Below are positions 24,997 through 34,434 of a stretch of DNA of 64,000 bases, one piece after another. The notes beneath the pieces are model-generated. The model did not search any database. It saw only the letters and a list, made by a program, of their open reading frames with translations, and was not told the DNA's origin. The stretch is from Trinickia sp. Y13 (GTDB lineage Bacteria > Pseudomonadota > Gammaproteobacteria > Burkholderiales > Burkholderiaceae). Both the position numbers and the translations under genes were made by a program. The first letter of the stretch is position 1. Each line of letters opens with the position of its first letter. The stretch covers positions 1 to 64,000 of the forward strand of contig NZ_JAKWFK010000004.1 of the NCBI RefSeq assembly GCF_029522115.1. The letters are read 5' to 3'.

Positions 24997-25219
24997 TCCG
25001 TCGACTGGTCGCGGTCTATCCCGCCACGATCGGCATACTCGACCCTGGCCGGCCGTAGGCGCCTCGGACAGCCATCCGGCGCCACGGGGCGACGCATCAT
25101 CGGGCTGCTGGAACTTTCAGTCGAATGGGTCGCAGCCGTCGAGTCCATGATTGCGGCCAAACAGCCGGACGCGGAAAGTGATACCGTTCGACGGCGTGCT
25201 AGCAACCCAACGCGCAAGC

Positions 25220-25233
25220 TTGACCTTCGTCAA
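25220..25233. promoter_or_regulatory. FNR/ANR-type box upstream of the CDF exporter
   Basis: TTGACCTTCGTCAA is a perfect TTGAC-N4-GTCAA dyad centred 106 bp before the CDF start codon. A -10-like CAGAAT at 25255-25260 has the spacing expected for a class II site. It suggests low-oxygen induction of the metal exporter. Confidence 0.75.
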
Positions 25234-25332
25234 ACGAGACGGCGCCGCACGCCCCAGAATCGGAACATACGCGCCGCGCGCAGCCCGGCGTCCATTCAAA
25301 CGCGACAACGTGTACACGTGTAAGCGCACTCG

Positions 25333-26274
25333 ATGAATCCACAAGCCGCCTTCGACGACGATACGGAAGATCCCGCCGCCTCGACAGCCGCGCGCGCTGC
25401 CGCCGCGTCGCGCAGTACCTGGGTCAGCGTCGCCGTCAATCTTGCGCTGACGCTGGGCCAAGTCACCGCCGGTATTCTCTCTCGGTCCCAGGGCCTCGTC
25501 GCCGACGGCATCCACTCGCTGTCGGATCTGATCGCAGACTTCGTCGTCCTCGTCGCAAGCCATCACAGTGCGAAGGGTGCGGACGAGAAGCACCCTTACG
25601 GCCATCAGCGGTTCGAAACCGCAGCATCCCTGGTGCTCGGCCTGCTGCTTGCAGCCGTTGGAATCGGCATGCTTTGGTCGGCCGTGCGCAAGCTCGAAGC
25701 GCCAACGACCATTCAACGCGTTCATGTCCTAGCGTTATGGGTCGCCGTCGCTGCATTGATAGCGAAAGAGTTGCTGTTTCGCTACATGCTGGCCGTGGCC
25801 AAGCGCGTGAAATCGAGCATGCTCGTCGCCAACGCCTGGCACGCTCGATCGGATGCCGCCTCGTCTCTGGTCGTGAGCGTGGGCATCATCGGCAATCTCG
25901 CAGGCTATCCGATCCTCGATCCGATCGCCGCGCTCATCGTCGGCTTGCTCGTGCTGAAGATGGGCGCCGAGTTCGGTTGGGAAGCCATGCACGACTTGAT
26001 GGATCGCTCGGCGGACGAGCATGAGATCGACGCGATTCGCGAGACGCTGCTCGCCACGCCGGGCGTGCAAGGCGTTCATGATCTGCGTACCCGCAAGATG
26101 GGCGACATGATCGTGGCAGATGCCCATATCGAAGTCGATGCGGCGGTTTCGGTGGAAGCCGGGCACGAGATCGCCGTGGCGGCGCGTCAGCGCGTGCTCT
26201 CGCGCCATCGGGTGTTGAACGTCATGACGCACGTAGACCCGGTGAAGCGGATCGTTCCCGCAAGCGGGCGCTAA
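25333..26274 (+). CDS. Cation diffusion facilitator (divalent-metal exporter)
   Basis: This 313-aa inner-membrane protein of the CDF family (FieF-like) exports Zn2+, Fe2+ or similar ions by proton exchange. It has six membrane segments and a C-terminal cytoplasmic ferredoxin-like domain (about 220-300). Metal-site motifs are ADGIHSLSD in helix 2 and NAWHARSD in helix 5. The histidine-rich loop usual for Zn-specific members is absent, so Fe/Mn/Co transport is possible. The gene is preceded by a FNR-type box at 25220-25233, matching the window's other metal ATPase gene. Confidence 0.92.
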   Translation: MNPQAAFDDDTEDPAASTAARAAAASRSTWVSVAVNLALTLGQVTAGILSRSQGLVADGIHSLSDLIADFVVLVASHHSAKGADEKHPYGHQRFETAASLVLGLLLAAVGIGMLWSAVRKLEAPTTIQRVHVLALWVAVAALIAKELLFRYMLAVAKRVKSSMLVANAWHARSDAASSLVVSVGIIGNLAGYPILDPIAALIVGLLVLKMGAEFGWEAMHDLMDRSADEHEIDAIRETLLATPGVQGVHDLRTRKMGDMIVADAHIEVDAAVSVEAGHEIAVAARQRVLSRHRVLNVMTHVDPVKRIVPASGR

Positions 26275-26312
26275 CTAGCGCCTAGCGCTCCGCACGCGCG
26301 CCTGTTCGTCCG

Positions 26313-27479
26313 TCAGCGCGATTGCACGCGAGCGTGGTCCACGAGCGTGCTCGGTGGGTATAAGACGACCATCTGCCCCTCGCCGAGGCCCTCGAGCACC
26401 TGCGCAGCATCGGCATTGCGCTGCCCGACCTGCACCGCACGTTGCACCGCGCGACCGTCGGCCACGGCGAATACGCACCACTGCTCCCCGCAACGGAACA
26501 ACGCGCCGATAGGAACACCTAGCACGTCGGGTCGCTCCCAAATCACGATTCTGCCCTGCACTCGATAGCCGTCGTTCAAACGCCCTGGCGGGCCCATCAG
26601 ATCGGCCACCACGCGCACCCGCTGCTCTTCCACACCCAGCGCCGAGACCTTGGTAAACGCGCCGGGCTCGACCACGCGCACCTTGGCGTCGATCGGCGTA
26701 TCTCCTCCCCAATCCTCCAGCGACACGCGCATGCCCGGGCCGATCTTGACTGCGTCGGTCGACAACACATCGATCACCACCTCGTAGCGCGACGGGTCGG
26801 CCAACAGCATGACCGGCGTGCCGGCAGCAGTCACACGTTCACTCTTTTCGTCGACGCGCAACACCATCGCATCTACGGGCGAGCGCACCTCCACGGGTTG
26901 GCCGGTTGCCAGCGCCTTCAAATTGGCGATTGCAGCTCGCACTTCGGCCCCCGCGGCCCGCTCTCTCGCGCGCGCCGCAACCAGATCGCTGATGCTCGAT
27001 GCTTCCGTCGCACGCAACTGCTCGAGCGTCTGCCGTGAGATTGCGCCGATATCGAGCATCGCTTGTCCACGCTCGCGCTCGCGTCTCGCCTGCGAAACAT
27101 CGGCCTGCGCATGCTCGACGCGCGCCTTCGCCTCGCGGTACGACGCCTCGGCCGCCTCCACGCGCGCTTGCTGTTCGGCGCTCTCGCCGGGCGTCATCGG
27201 CGCCGGCACGACTACCGCCACGACCTGCCCGGCGCGCACGCGATCGCCTTCTCGCAAGTCCACGCGCAACAAGCGGCCTGCGATTGGCGCCGTGATCACA
27301 TAACGATCATGAGCGCGAATCTCGCCATCCTCGTCGATCGTTACGAGCAACGGCGCGCGTTTCACCGTTGCAGTATCGACCATCATCGGGGCCGGCCAGA
27401 ATGCGTAGGCCAGCAACAGGACGACGGCCAATACGCCCGCTGCCAACAACGGCAATCGGTATGCTCGGCCGCCCTTCAT
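26313..27479 (-). CDS. HlyD/MacA-type periplasmic adaptor subunit
   Basis: This 388-aa membrane-fusion protein has an N-terminal membrane anchor (LPLLAAGVLAVVLLLAYAFW), a barrel-sandwich (lipoyl-like) domain split around an alpha-helical hairpin rich in Ala/Arg/Glu (about 95-190), and a beta-barrel domain ending near RIVIWERPDVLGVPIGALF. It links an inner-membrane transporter to the outer membrane or to a substrate. Its ATG overlaps the stop of the FtsX permease gene (ATGA), so they are translationally coupled. No outer-membrane TolC gene is present nearby. Confidence 0.9.
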   Translation of the reverse strand: MKGGRAYRLPLLAAGVLAVVLLLAYAFWPAPMMVDTATVKRAPLLVTIDEDGEIRAHDRYVITAPIAGRLLRVDLREGDRVRAGQVVAVVVPAPMTPGESAEQQARVEAAEASYREAKARVEHAQADVSQARRERERGQAMLDIGAISRQTLEQLRATEASSISDLVAARARERAAGAEVRAAIANLKALATGQPVEVRSPVDAMVLRVDEKSERVTAAGTPVMLLADPSRYEVVIDVLSTDAVKIGPGMRVSLEDWGGDTPIDAKVRVVEPGAFTKVSALGVEEQRVRVVADLMGPPGRLNDGYRVQGRIVIWERPDVLGVPIGALFRCGEQWCVFAVADGRAVQRAVQVGQRNADAAQVLEGLGEGQMVVLYPPSTLVDHARVQSR

Positions 27480-29845
27480 GACTCTCTCGCCTTGAGCACG
27501 GCGACGATATCGAGCCGCCGGATCTTCCACGCCACGATCAAGCCGGACGCTGCGACTGCGGCGGCGGTCACGATCGCCGCGTAAGCAAAGGTGGATGAAC
27601 CGACCACGAGCGGCAATCGATAAAGGTCGGTCTCGAGTCGCCGAACCAGCAAGGCGCACACGCCATAGCCCAAAGCGAGCCCTACTGGCATGGCGAACCC
27701 GGCGAGCACGAATTGCTCGCCAAGCAGTATCCACGCGACCTCGGCGCGCGTGAAGCCGAGGACACGCAAAGACGCCAGTTGTTGGACTCGCTCGGAATAT
27801 GCGATGCGCATGCCGTTGAATGCGACGCCGAACGCGATGATGCAGGCGAAAGCAAAATTGATCGAGGTCGAGAGCCGGACGCTCTCGTTCATGATCTTAC
27901 GGAAACTGTCGATCACCGATTGACGCAGCGCCACCGCGTTGACGGTGGGCATACGCTTGAGGGTCGCGTACAAGCGGTCCCGCGCTTGCGGATCGACCTT
28001 CAACCAAGCGCCGGACCAGTCGCTGCTTTCCCCCAAAAAGCGCGAAAGGGCTCGCTGATCCATATAGGCTTGAACGCCCACCATGTCGCCGATCCGGCCG
28101 GCGACCGTCGCTCGGCGGGTTTGGCGTTCCCCTTCGAGCACCTGGACCGTGAGCGCGTCCCCCGTTCGAACACGAAGCGTATCGGCCAACTGCGACGAGA
28201 TGAGGATTCCGTCTGGCGGCACGCGCAACGGCAAGCCCTGGTCGTCCAGCAGGCGATGCATCTCGGATGAGGGTGAGATGCCGCTCAGGGACAAGCGGCG
28301 CGACCGCGGTCCGGCCAGCAGCTTGACGGGGACGTCGCGAAAGGGCTCGACGCGCAGTACCCCGGGCAAGCGCTGCAGCGCGAATATCGCGCTATGCGAT
28401 AGCGGCCGCGTAAAAGCGATCGTCAGGTCCTGACGTTCGATGCGCTGAAATTGAACGTCGAAGAGATAATCGATCGCATCGAAGAAGAACCCACCCGTTA
28501 CGAGAATCGCACTGGCGCAGGCTATCGCAAGACAGGAGAGCAAAGCCTTCGCGGGCTTGCGCGCGACATTGCGCGCAATCATTCGCCAAGTCACGCTGAG
28601 ATGGCGAAAGAGTCCGACCCGCTCGGCCCACCCAGCGGAGAAATCGGGGGGAACGGGCGAGCGCAATGCCTCCACGGGCATGAGCCGCGCCGCTTTCGCG
28701 ACACTGAATGCGGTCGCGCCCATCGCGGCACCGGCGCTCATCGCGAAGGCCAGGATAACGACCGCCATATCCGCATGAAACTCGAGACGTGCGAAGCGGT
28801 AATAGCGGGCGTATACCTCGATTAGCGTCGAGCCCAATGCCATTCCAGCGGCCACGCCGACGGCGGCGCCCACGACGGCGATTACCCCCGCGAACTGCAA
28901 GTAATGCATCGCGACCCGTGAATTACCGTATCCGAACGCCTTCATCAAGCCGATCTGGGTTCGCTGCATATCGACAAGCCGGCCAAGCACGTTTTGCAAC
29001 ATGAACATCGCTACGCAAAAAAAGATCGCCGGGACATACGTCGCGGTGATCCGGTTCTGCGCAATTTCGTCCGTGATGAAGCGATTCGATACTTGGTCCT
29101 CTCGCGTGATCGCACCTAGGCCGCCATAGGAAGCGAGCGCTCGATCGATGCGCGCGACGACATCCGCCGCGTTCGCCCTGTCGTCCAGCGTCAGGGCCAA
29201 ATCGTTGAACGCCCCCTCCATGCTGAAAGCGGCCGAGATGGCATCGCGGCCCATCCACAACACCCCGTAGTGGCGATTGTCGGGAAAGATGGAGCCGGCG
29301 CCGGCTTCGTAGATGTATTCCGGCGATAGCGCGACACCGACGATGCGCATGCGCTTCCAGCGGCCATTGAGCACGGCCCCGATACGCTGCCCCGCTTGCA
29401 GGTGATTCGCTTCGGCGAACGCGGCGCTGATCATGACTTCGTCATCGCGACCAGGTGCGACGTATCGGCCGCTCCGCAAGTGCAATACGTTCAGCGTCGG
29501 CCAGCTCTGTTCGGGCACGGAGACAATGTGACCGGTGGCCGGCTCTCGCAGTCCCGGAACGTCGACGGTCACGTCGGCGACAACGCGTGCCTCCACGCGT
29601 CGCACGCCCGGCAAGTCTGCAATGCGCGAGGCAACCGAATCGGGGGCGCGCTTCAAGTGCACGAATAGATCGGCGAAACGGTACGACGCGTAGTAGTCGC
29701 GCTGCGCGCCGAGCAGCACCAGATACGTGCTGCGCATTGCGACGAACGTTGCTACGCCGCAAGCGACGACCAGCACCGCAGCGCCTGCCTGCGCGCGAAC
29801 GTGCCACAAGTCGCGCCATGCCAGCCGAGAGAGTGCGCTCACCAT
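27476..29845 (-). CDS. ABC transporter permease with two FtsX domains
   Basis: This 789-aa inner-membrane protein has two FtsX/MacB-PCD halves. Each consists of a large periplasmic domain after the first helix and then three helices: one set around residues 255-395 ([20 protein letters not shown]) and one near the C terminus ([20 protein letters not shown]). It looks like the large permeases of YbbP/LolCDE-like export systems, which move hydrophobic molecules or lipoproteins rather than import sugars. Its start overlaps the ATPase gene by 7 bp and its stop overlaps the adaptor start by 4 bp, so the three form one machine. The substrate is unknown. Confidence 0.9.
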   Translation of the reverse strand: MVSALSRLAWRDLWHVRAQAGAAVLVVACGVATFVAMRSTYLVLLGAQRDYYASYRFADLFVHLKRAPDSVASRIADLPGVRRVEARVVADVTVDVPGLREPATGHIVSVPEQSWPTLNVLHLRSGRYVAPGRDDEVMISAAFAEANHLQAGQRIGAVLNGRWKRMRIVGVALSPEYIYEAGAGSIFPDNRHYGVLWMGRDAISAAFSMEGAFNDLALTLDDRANAADVVARIDRALASYGGLGAITREDQVSNRFITDEIAQNRITATYVPAIFFCVAMFMLQNVLGRLVDMQRTQIGLMKAFGYGNSRVAMHYLQFAGVIAVVGAAVGVAAGMALGSTLIEVYARYYRFARLEFHADMAVVILAFAMSAGAAMGATAFSVAKAARLMPVEALRSPVPPDFSAGWAERVGLFRHLSVTWRMIARNVARKPAKALLSCLAIACASAILVTGGFFFDAIDYLFDVQFQRIERQDLTIAFTRPLSHSAIFALQRLPGVLRVEPFRDVPVKLLAGPRSRRLSLSGISPSSEMHRLLDDQGLPLRVPPDGILISSQLADTLRVRTGDALTVQVLEGERQTRRATVAGRIGDMVGVQAYMDQRALSRFLGESSDWSGAWLKVDPQARDRLYATLKRMPTVNAVALRQSVIDSFRKIMNESVRLSTSINFAFACIIAFGVAFNGMRIAYSERVQQLASLRVLGFTRAEVAWILLGEQFVLAGFAMPVGLALGYGVCALLVRRLETDLYRLPLVVGSSTFAYAAIVTAAAVAASGLIVAWKIRRLDIVAVLKARES

Positions 29846-30543
29846 GTCAGATCCTGCGCGCTGCCTCGCCGCGCGTTGCGGCGTTCGTCGACGATTGCGC
29901 CGCTGCTCATCTTGATGACACGGTTCGCCATGTCCGCGATCACGGCGTTGTGTGTGACGACGATGGTCAGTGCACCAAACTCGCGGTTCACCTTCTCGAT
30001 CACTTCGAGCACGCGCCTGCCGGTACGGAAATCGAGCGCGCCGGTCGGCTCGTCGCACAGCAGCACATCGGGGCGCTTGGCGACCGCGCGCGCAATCGCC
30101 ACCCGTTGCTGCTCGCCGCCCGACATCTGCGAGGGAAAATGGTCCGCCAACGCTTCGATCCCAACCATGCGCAGCGCCTCGTCGGCATCGACGGGACGCT
30201 CGGCGATATCGGTGACGAGCGCGATGTTCTCGCGAGCCGTCAGACCGGGGATGAGGTTGAAGAATTGGAACACGAAGCCGACATGCTCACGCCGGAAGCG
30301 GGTCAAGTCTCGCTCTGTGGCGTCGGACAGACGATGGTCACGGTATTGGATCGAACCGCTCGTGGGGGTATCGAGTCCCCCCATCAGGTTCAACAACGTC
30401 GACTTGCCGCTGCCCGATGCGCCGAGCAACACCACGAATTCCCCGGCTTCCAAGTCGAGATTGACGTTCTCGAGCGCATGGACGCTGACGCTACCCATCG
30501 AATAGACCTTGGATACTGCCTGAATCGAAAAGACAGTTTCCAT
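29839..30543 (-). CDS. ABC export ATPase, LolD/MacB type
   Basis: This 234-aa ATPase has Walker [10 protein letters not shown] (41-49), the Q-loop region [18 protein letters not shown], signature [14 protein letters not shown] and Walker [13 protein letters not shown]. It energises the FtsX permease encoded next. The ATG at 30543 is used because the upstream in-frame extension (to 30702) overlaps the kinase gene and lacks protein-like composition. The start is 38 bp after the histidine kinase stop, with an FNR-type box at 30605 that could serve a promoter internal to the long one-strand cluster. Confidence 0.93.
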   Translation of the reverse strand: METVFSIQAVSKVYSMGSVSVHALENVNLDLEAGEFVVLLGASGSGKSTLLNLMGGLDTPTSGSIQYRDHRLSDATERDLTRFRREHVGFVFQFFNLIPGLTARENIALVTDIAERPVDADEALRMVGIEALADHFPSQMSGGEQQRVAIARAVAKRPDVLLCDEPTGALDFRTGRRVLEVIEKVNREFGALTIVVTHNAVIADMANRVIKMSSGAIVDERRNARRGSAQDLTW

Positions 30544-30580
30544 GGTGGGCTCAACCAGAAACCGGCAAGTGTCGATCACC

Positions 30581-31960
30581 TTAGCAAGATCGTGCGGCCT
30601 TCGATTGACCTGAATCAACGGGTTGATCGGGGAAGGAAACCTCCACACGTAACCCGCCCAGTTCACTCGATCGCCCCAGGTCGATCGCAGCGCCGTGCGC
30701 ACTCGCTATGCGCCGCACGATGGACCAACCCAGACCGCTGCCCGTTTGCGCATTGCCCGGGCCGCGAAAGAAGCGCTCGCCCAAACGGTTCAATTCGTCA
30801 GGAGATAGCCCAACGCCCCCATCTTCCACCCTTGCCACCGCATGGCCGTCCCGGCTGAATACCGATACGACGATGCGCGAGCGCGCGGGACTGTAGCGCA
30901 CGGCGTTGTCGATGAGATTGCGCAGCAGCAACGCGAGCAAGGTCTCGTTGCCGAATATCGGGCACGGTTCGGCCGCATCGAGTTCGATCTGCTGCAGTTT
31001 CTCGATCGAGCGCGGGGCAAAGTCGGCTACGACTTGCCGGGCCACGCTCGCGAGTTCGAGCGGGGCACGCTCGGTAAGCGTGCCTGCTTCGAGCCGGGAA
31101 AGCAGCAAGAGCTGGTCGACCAAATGCGCCGCGCGATCGCAACCTTCGAGCACGCCGCGCAGCGCATGCTCGCGCAATCGAGCATCGCGCTCGGCTAGCG
31201 CGACCTGCGCCTGTGCTTTGACAGCTGCAATCGGCGTGCGCAATTCATGCGCGGCATCGGCCGTGAAGCGACGTTCGGAGTCGAGCACGTCTCGAATCCG
31301 ATCGAACAACCGGTTCAGCGCATCTAGCATCGGCTGCATTTCCTGCGGCGCGCGCATCATCCGGATTGGATCGAGCGCGTGGGGATCGCGTCGCGCGAGC
31401 GCTCGCCCGAGGTCTCGCAGCGGCGCCGCGCCGCGCCGCACCGCCCACCATGTGGCGAGCGCGAGAATCGGCAACGCACCGCCCATGGGCCAGAAGGCGC
31501 TGCGCAAGACAGCCATCAGAATGGCAGTGCGCGCGTCGATCTGCTCGCCCACGAAGACTTGCACATCGTGCTGCGCGCCGGGCGTTGCAAACACTCGCCA
31601 CGCCTTGCCGTCGATTTGCACCGTCCAAAAACCGCTCGCGCGGTCGCGCTGGGCAGGCGCCATCGGTTGCGCCGGTGCATTGGCCGAATGAATCCCCAAG
31701 TGGCCTCGATGGAAAACCTGGAACACCACGCGCGGTGCATACGGATGCAAGATCGGCGCATCGAGCGCCTCGTCCTCGGCCTCCGCTTGCGCCTGCTGCA
31801 TCACGAGCAACGCCGCAGCCTGTGCGAGATGGCTGTCGAGCAGTTGATCTATTTCCCGTTGTGCGTCCCGCCATGCAAGTGCAGTCGCGGCCAGCCATAC
31901 GACCGCGACCACGGCGGTCACGAGCACCAACAAGCGGCCCTGCAGCGAACGCGGCAGCAT
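30581..31960 (-). CDS. QseC/PmrB-like sensor histidine kinase
   Basis: This 459-aa inner-membrane sensor has a first helix (about 10-30), a periplasmic domain of roughly 120 residues with no obvious metal-binding motif, a second helix (about 150-175), a HAMP-like linker, the dimerisation motif with phospho-acceptor His about 238 ([15 protein letters not shown]) and a catalytic domain ([31 protein letters not shown]). It starts at the ATG overlapping the response-regulator stop (TGATG). It lies downstream of the SHP-like/diheme/cytochrome b genes, as QseBC homologues do in other bacteria with this cytochrome cluster. Confidence 0.93.
   Translation of the reverse strand: MLPRSLQGRLLVLVTAVVAVVWLAATALAWRDAQREIDQLLDSHLAQAAALLVMQQAQAEAEDEALDAPILHPYAPRVVFQVFHRGHLGIHSANAPAQPMAPAQRDRASGFWTVQIDGKAWRVFATPGAQHDVQVFVGEQIDARTAILMAVLRSAFWPMGGALPILALATWWAVRRGAAPLRDLGRALARRDPHALDPIRMMRAPQEMQPMLDALNRLFDRIRDVLDSERRFTADAAHELRTPIAAVKAQAQVALAERDARLREHALRGVLEGCDRAAHLVDQLLLLSRLEAGTLTERAPLELASVARQVVADFAPRSIEKLQQIELDAAEPCPIFGNETLLALLLRNLIDNAVRYSPARSRIVVSVFSRDGHAVARVEDGGVGLSPDELNRLGERFFRGPGNAQTGSGLGWSIVRRIASAHGAAIDLGRSSELGGLRVEVSFPDQPVDSGQSKAARSC
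30605..30618. promoter_or_regulatory. FNR/ANR-type box in the 3' end of the kinase gene
   Basis: TTGACCTGAATCAA is a TTGAC-N4-ATCAA dyad centred 68 bp upstream of the ABC ATPase start, inside the last codons of the histidine kinase gene. A class II start site would leave a leader of about 27 bp. Its position within coding sequence means chance occurrence is harder to exclude than for the intergenic boxes. Confidence 0.5.
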
Positions 31961-32634
31961 CACGAGTCGTGCACCGGTTCGTTCATCAGCACATAGCCGA
32001 CACCGCGCACGGTCCGGATCAAATCGCTGCCGAGCTTGGCCCGCAGACGATGGATATGCACCTCGACGGCGTTGCTCTCGACTTCTTGGCCCCAGCTATA
32101 TAGATGCTGCTCGATTTGTTCGCGGGTGAGCACGCGCCCGGCGTTCAGCATCAGCACATGCAGCAAATCGAACTCGCGCGCCGCGAGCGTGACGGGCGAA
32201 CCATTCGCAAATACCGAGCGCGATGCCGGCTCGAGTGCGACGTGCTGCGCCTGCAGCCGCTCGCTCGGGCGGCCGTGCGCGCGCCGCACCAGCGCCCGCA
32301 GCCGCGCGCCGAGTTCGTGCAGGTCGACCGGTTTGACGACGTAATCGTCGGCCCCCACATCCAACCCCCGGATCCGATCCGGCACGGCATCGCGCGCGGT
32401 CAGCACGAGAATCGGCAACGCCACGCCTGCCCCTCGAACGCGACGCAACACATCGATCCCATCCATGCGCGGCAGTCCCAAATCGAGAACCGCTGCCGCA
32501 TACGATTGCGCACGCAACTCCTTCTCTGCGGCCTCGCCATCGCGTACCCAATCGACCTGAAAACCTTGTTGCCTTAATCCGGCGCGCACGCCGTCTCCGA
32601 GCAACGTGTCGTCTTCGACAAGCAAGATGCGCAT
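31960..32634 (-). CDS. OmpR-family response regulator (QseB-like)
   Basis: This 224-aa regulator has a receiver domain (acidic pocket VEDD, phospho-acceptor Asp51 in VLDLGLP, Thr in LTARD, Lys in VVKPVD) and a C-terminal winged-helix DNA-binding domain (about 125-220; VEVHIHRLRAKLG and TVRGVGYVL). It overlaps the downstream kinase gene by one base and starts 25 bp after the cytochrome b gene. It probably controls the cytochrome cluster or the downstream ABC export system. No conserved direct repeats were found that would reveal its binding site. Confidence 0.93.
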   Translation of the reverse strand: MRILLVEDDTLLGDGVRAGLRQQGFQVDWVRDGEAAEKELRAQSYAAAVLDLGLPRMDGIDVLRRVRGAGVALPILVLTARDAVPDRIRGLDVGADDYVVKPVDLHELGARLRALVRRAHGRPSERLQAQHVALEPASRSVFANGSPVTLAAREFDLLHVLMLNAGRVLTREQIEQHLYSWGQEVESNAVEVHIHRLRAKLGSDLIRTVRGVGYVLMNEPVHDS

Positions 32635-32659
32635 GGCTTTGGGGTCTCGTCCGTGCCGC

Positions 32660-33391
32660 TCAGTCGTCCTTGTCGCCGGCCTGCGTATCCGCGCCGGCGC
32701 CTGCTGTGTGACCCGTGGCCGGCGCCGTTGGCGCTGCGCGCCATTGCGTCCACCAACCGCCGAGCACCGCGACCACCAGCAGCACGGCGATTGCCCATCG
32801 CGCCCGGCGAATGCCTTCGTCGGCTCGCCCCGACTTGCGCCCCGTAATCATCGCGGTGATCAGGTTTTCGCGATGCATCAGGCTGCTCGCCAATACCGCC
32901 ACGATGTGAACCGCGACCAGCGCAAGCATCGCGTTGGCGGCGCCTTCGTGAAGTTCCTCGAACCACTCCCCACCCGTACCGGTATAGGTCGCCCAGCCGG
33001 TCACGCCGACCGCGATCGTCGCCAGCAACATGGCGAGGACCGCGACCGCGCCAGCCGGATTGTGGCCAACGTGATGCTCTGGGCTTCCCTTTATGAGGCT
33101 GGTCAAATACCGGGCGACGGCGGCAGGCGCGCGCACGAACTCGGAGAAGCGCGCATAGCGCGTCCCAATCAGCCCCCACACGATCCGAAAACCGACGAGC
33201 CCGAGCATCGTATAGCCGAGCGTGACATGCAACAGGCGCCATCGCTCGCTTTCGGCAGTGAGCCACGCGCCGGCGAACGACGCGACCATGAGCCAATGGA
33301 ACACGCGTACCGGCGCGTCCCACACTAGAATGCGGACCGTGCCGGCCGGCCGTGTTTGACCGTCAGCGCGGGATGCGAACGTATCGTTCAT
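32660..33391 (-). CDS. Cytochrome b561-type membrane electron carrier
   Basis: This 243-aa diheme cytochrome b has four membrane helices with candidate heme histidines in VFHWLMVASF, RLLHVTLGYTML and the HEGAANAMLALVAVHIVAVL stretch. A C-terminal helix (WAIAVLLVVAVLGGWW) and a Thr/Ala-rich tail follow. It should pass electrons between the quinone pool and the periplasmic cytochromes encoded upstream. The ATG at 33391 has GAGG upstream and lies inside the last 29 bases of the diheme cytochrome gene. The order SHP, diheme cytochrome, cytochrome b matches a known cluster. Confidence 0.9.
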   Translation of the reverse strand: MNDTFASRADGQTRPAGTVRILVWDAPVRVFHWLMVASFAGAWLTAESERWRLLHVTLGYTMLGLVGFRIVWGLIGTRYARFSEFVRAPAAVARYLTSLIKGSPEHHVGHNPAGAVAVLAMLLATIAVGVTGWATYTGTGGEWFEELHEGAANAMLALVAVHIVAVLASSLMHRENLITAMITGRKSGRADEGIRRARWAIAVLLVVAVLGGWWTQWRAAPTAPATGHTAGAGADTQAGDKDD

Positions 33392-33848
33392 CGAAGTTTC
33401 CTCGATCAGCTTGGGTATGACAGGCAGCACAGTTCGAAGCGCTTTTCACGGCAGGCAGCCGCCAGGTCGATGCCGGGACCTCGTCGTGCTCGGCGATGAA
33501 CCATCGCGAACGCGTGATGCGATCTTGCGGCGGGGCGCTCGCCGCGCCCGCTCCTTTCGCCGCATGCGCGGTGAGCCAGCCCTGTAGTTCCTTCACGGAC
33601 GCAGCATCGAGCGATGCGTTCTGGCCGAAATGATGGTCCAGATCGCTCAAGATGCGCCGCCAAGATTCGGCGGGGAGCATGCCGGGCGGATACGCAATGT
33701 GGCAGGCCGCGCACTCCTGCCGGTACTTGGGCAACAACGGAGTGGCGCTCGTCTGCCGCTCCTCTTCTCCGAGGGCAAGGCTCGTGAGCGCTAGCCAGAA
33801 GAGCGCGGCAAGCGCCGATGCAGTGACGACGCGGCGGCGTGTAGTCAT
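33363..33848 (-). CDS. Periplasmic diheme cytochrome c (DHC type)
   Basis: This 161-aa protein has a Sec signal (ALAALFWLALTSLALG) and two CAACH heme c sites, at about residues 46-50 and 140-144. Spacing and length match the diheme cytochrome c (DHC) known from Rhodobacter and Shewanella, which donates electrons to the oxygen-binding cytochrome SHP. It follows the SHP-like gene by 43 bp and overlaps the cytochrome b gene by 29 bp. Direct evidence is limited to the heme sites and the gene order. Confidence 0.88.
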   Translation of the reverse strand: MTTRRRVVTASALAALFWLALTSLALGEEERQTSATPLLPKYRQECAACHIAYPPGMLPAESWRRILSDLDHHFGQNASLDAASVKELQGWLTAHAAKGAGAASAPPQDRITRSRWFIAEHDEVPASTWRLPAVKSASNCAACHTQADRGNFDERYVRIPR

Positions 33849-33891
33849 GGGTCGGTTTCTCGCTATTGAGTCTATGTCCGATGCGCTCGCA

Positions 33892-34308
33892 CTATCGCTT
33901 GAGCGTCATCAGCCAACTGAGGACGTCGGCCTTCTCCGACGCCGTGCATTCGCGCCCCACCACATCCCCGCAATTGCGGCGGAACCATTTCTCCGTTTTT
34001 GCGCCATCCGTGAAGCGTTCGGGATTGAATGCCGGCGCGAGCGGGGCAATCGTCTTACCAGTAGCCGCGTGTTGTCCGTTGCCGGTTGGCGTCGCACCGT
34101 GGCACGTCGCACAGGCCCACTCGCGCCCATGCCGCGTTGTGAAGAACGCCTGACCGCGCGCAGGCGACGGCGCTGCACCGGCCTGTGCGGTGTACGCGCT
34201 CAACGCTTGCGCGGGCGTTTGCGCACGAGCGGCCGACACCGCACAGACAGCGGTCATAGCGGCCAAACACAGCAGCCGGGCCACGTTCGAGCGAGCCGAA
34301 GCGGTCAT
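33892..34308 (-). CDS. SHP-like monoheme cytochrome c (DUF1924)
   Basis: This 138-aa periplasmic protein has a signal peptide (cleaved near ARAQ) and one CATCHG heme site (C66-H70). The C-terminal half carries WFRRNCGDVVGREC: in Rhodobacter SHP an Asn is the displaceable sixth heme ligand and two nearby cysteines form a disulfide, which Asn112, Cys113 and Cys121 could reproduce here. SHP binds O2 and NO at its high-spin heme and may reduce small oxidised molecules. It is the first gene of the cytochrome/QseBC run; no clear promoter motif was found. Confidence 0.85.
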   Translation of the reverse strand: MTASARSNVARLLCLAAMTAVCAVSAARAQTPAQALSAYTAQAGAAPSPARGQAFFTTRHGREWACATCHGATPTGNGQHAATGKTIAPLAPAFNPERFTDGAKTEKWFRRNCGDVVGRECTASEKADVLSWLMTLKR

Positions 34309-34434
34309 CGTTGATCCTCCCAGTTCATGCTCCGTATGTTCGGGCCGCTTCCTTACCGCATTCTTAACACTCGTGCCGCACCCGCACGCCGCGCTGAATG
34401 CAACGTCTGGGTCGTTCCCTCGTTCGCACCGGCA

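Noticed and set aside
25117-25725. 202-codon minus-strand frame overlapping the CDF exporter start
   Set aside because: It would cover the FNR-type box and the start of the CDF gene and has no ribosome-binding site or recognisable motif.
29455-30858. 467-codon plus-strand frame opposite the ABC/FtsX genes
   Set aside because: Antisense shadow of three well-supported genes, rich in Arg, Ala and Pro, with no family features.
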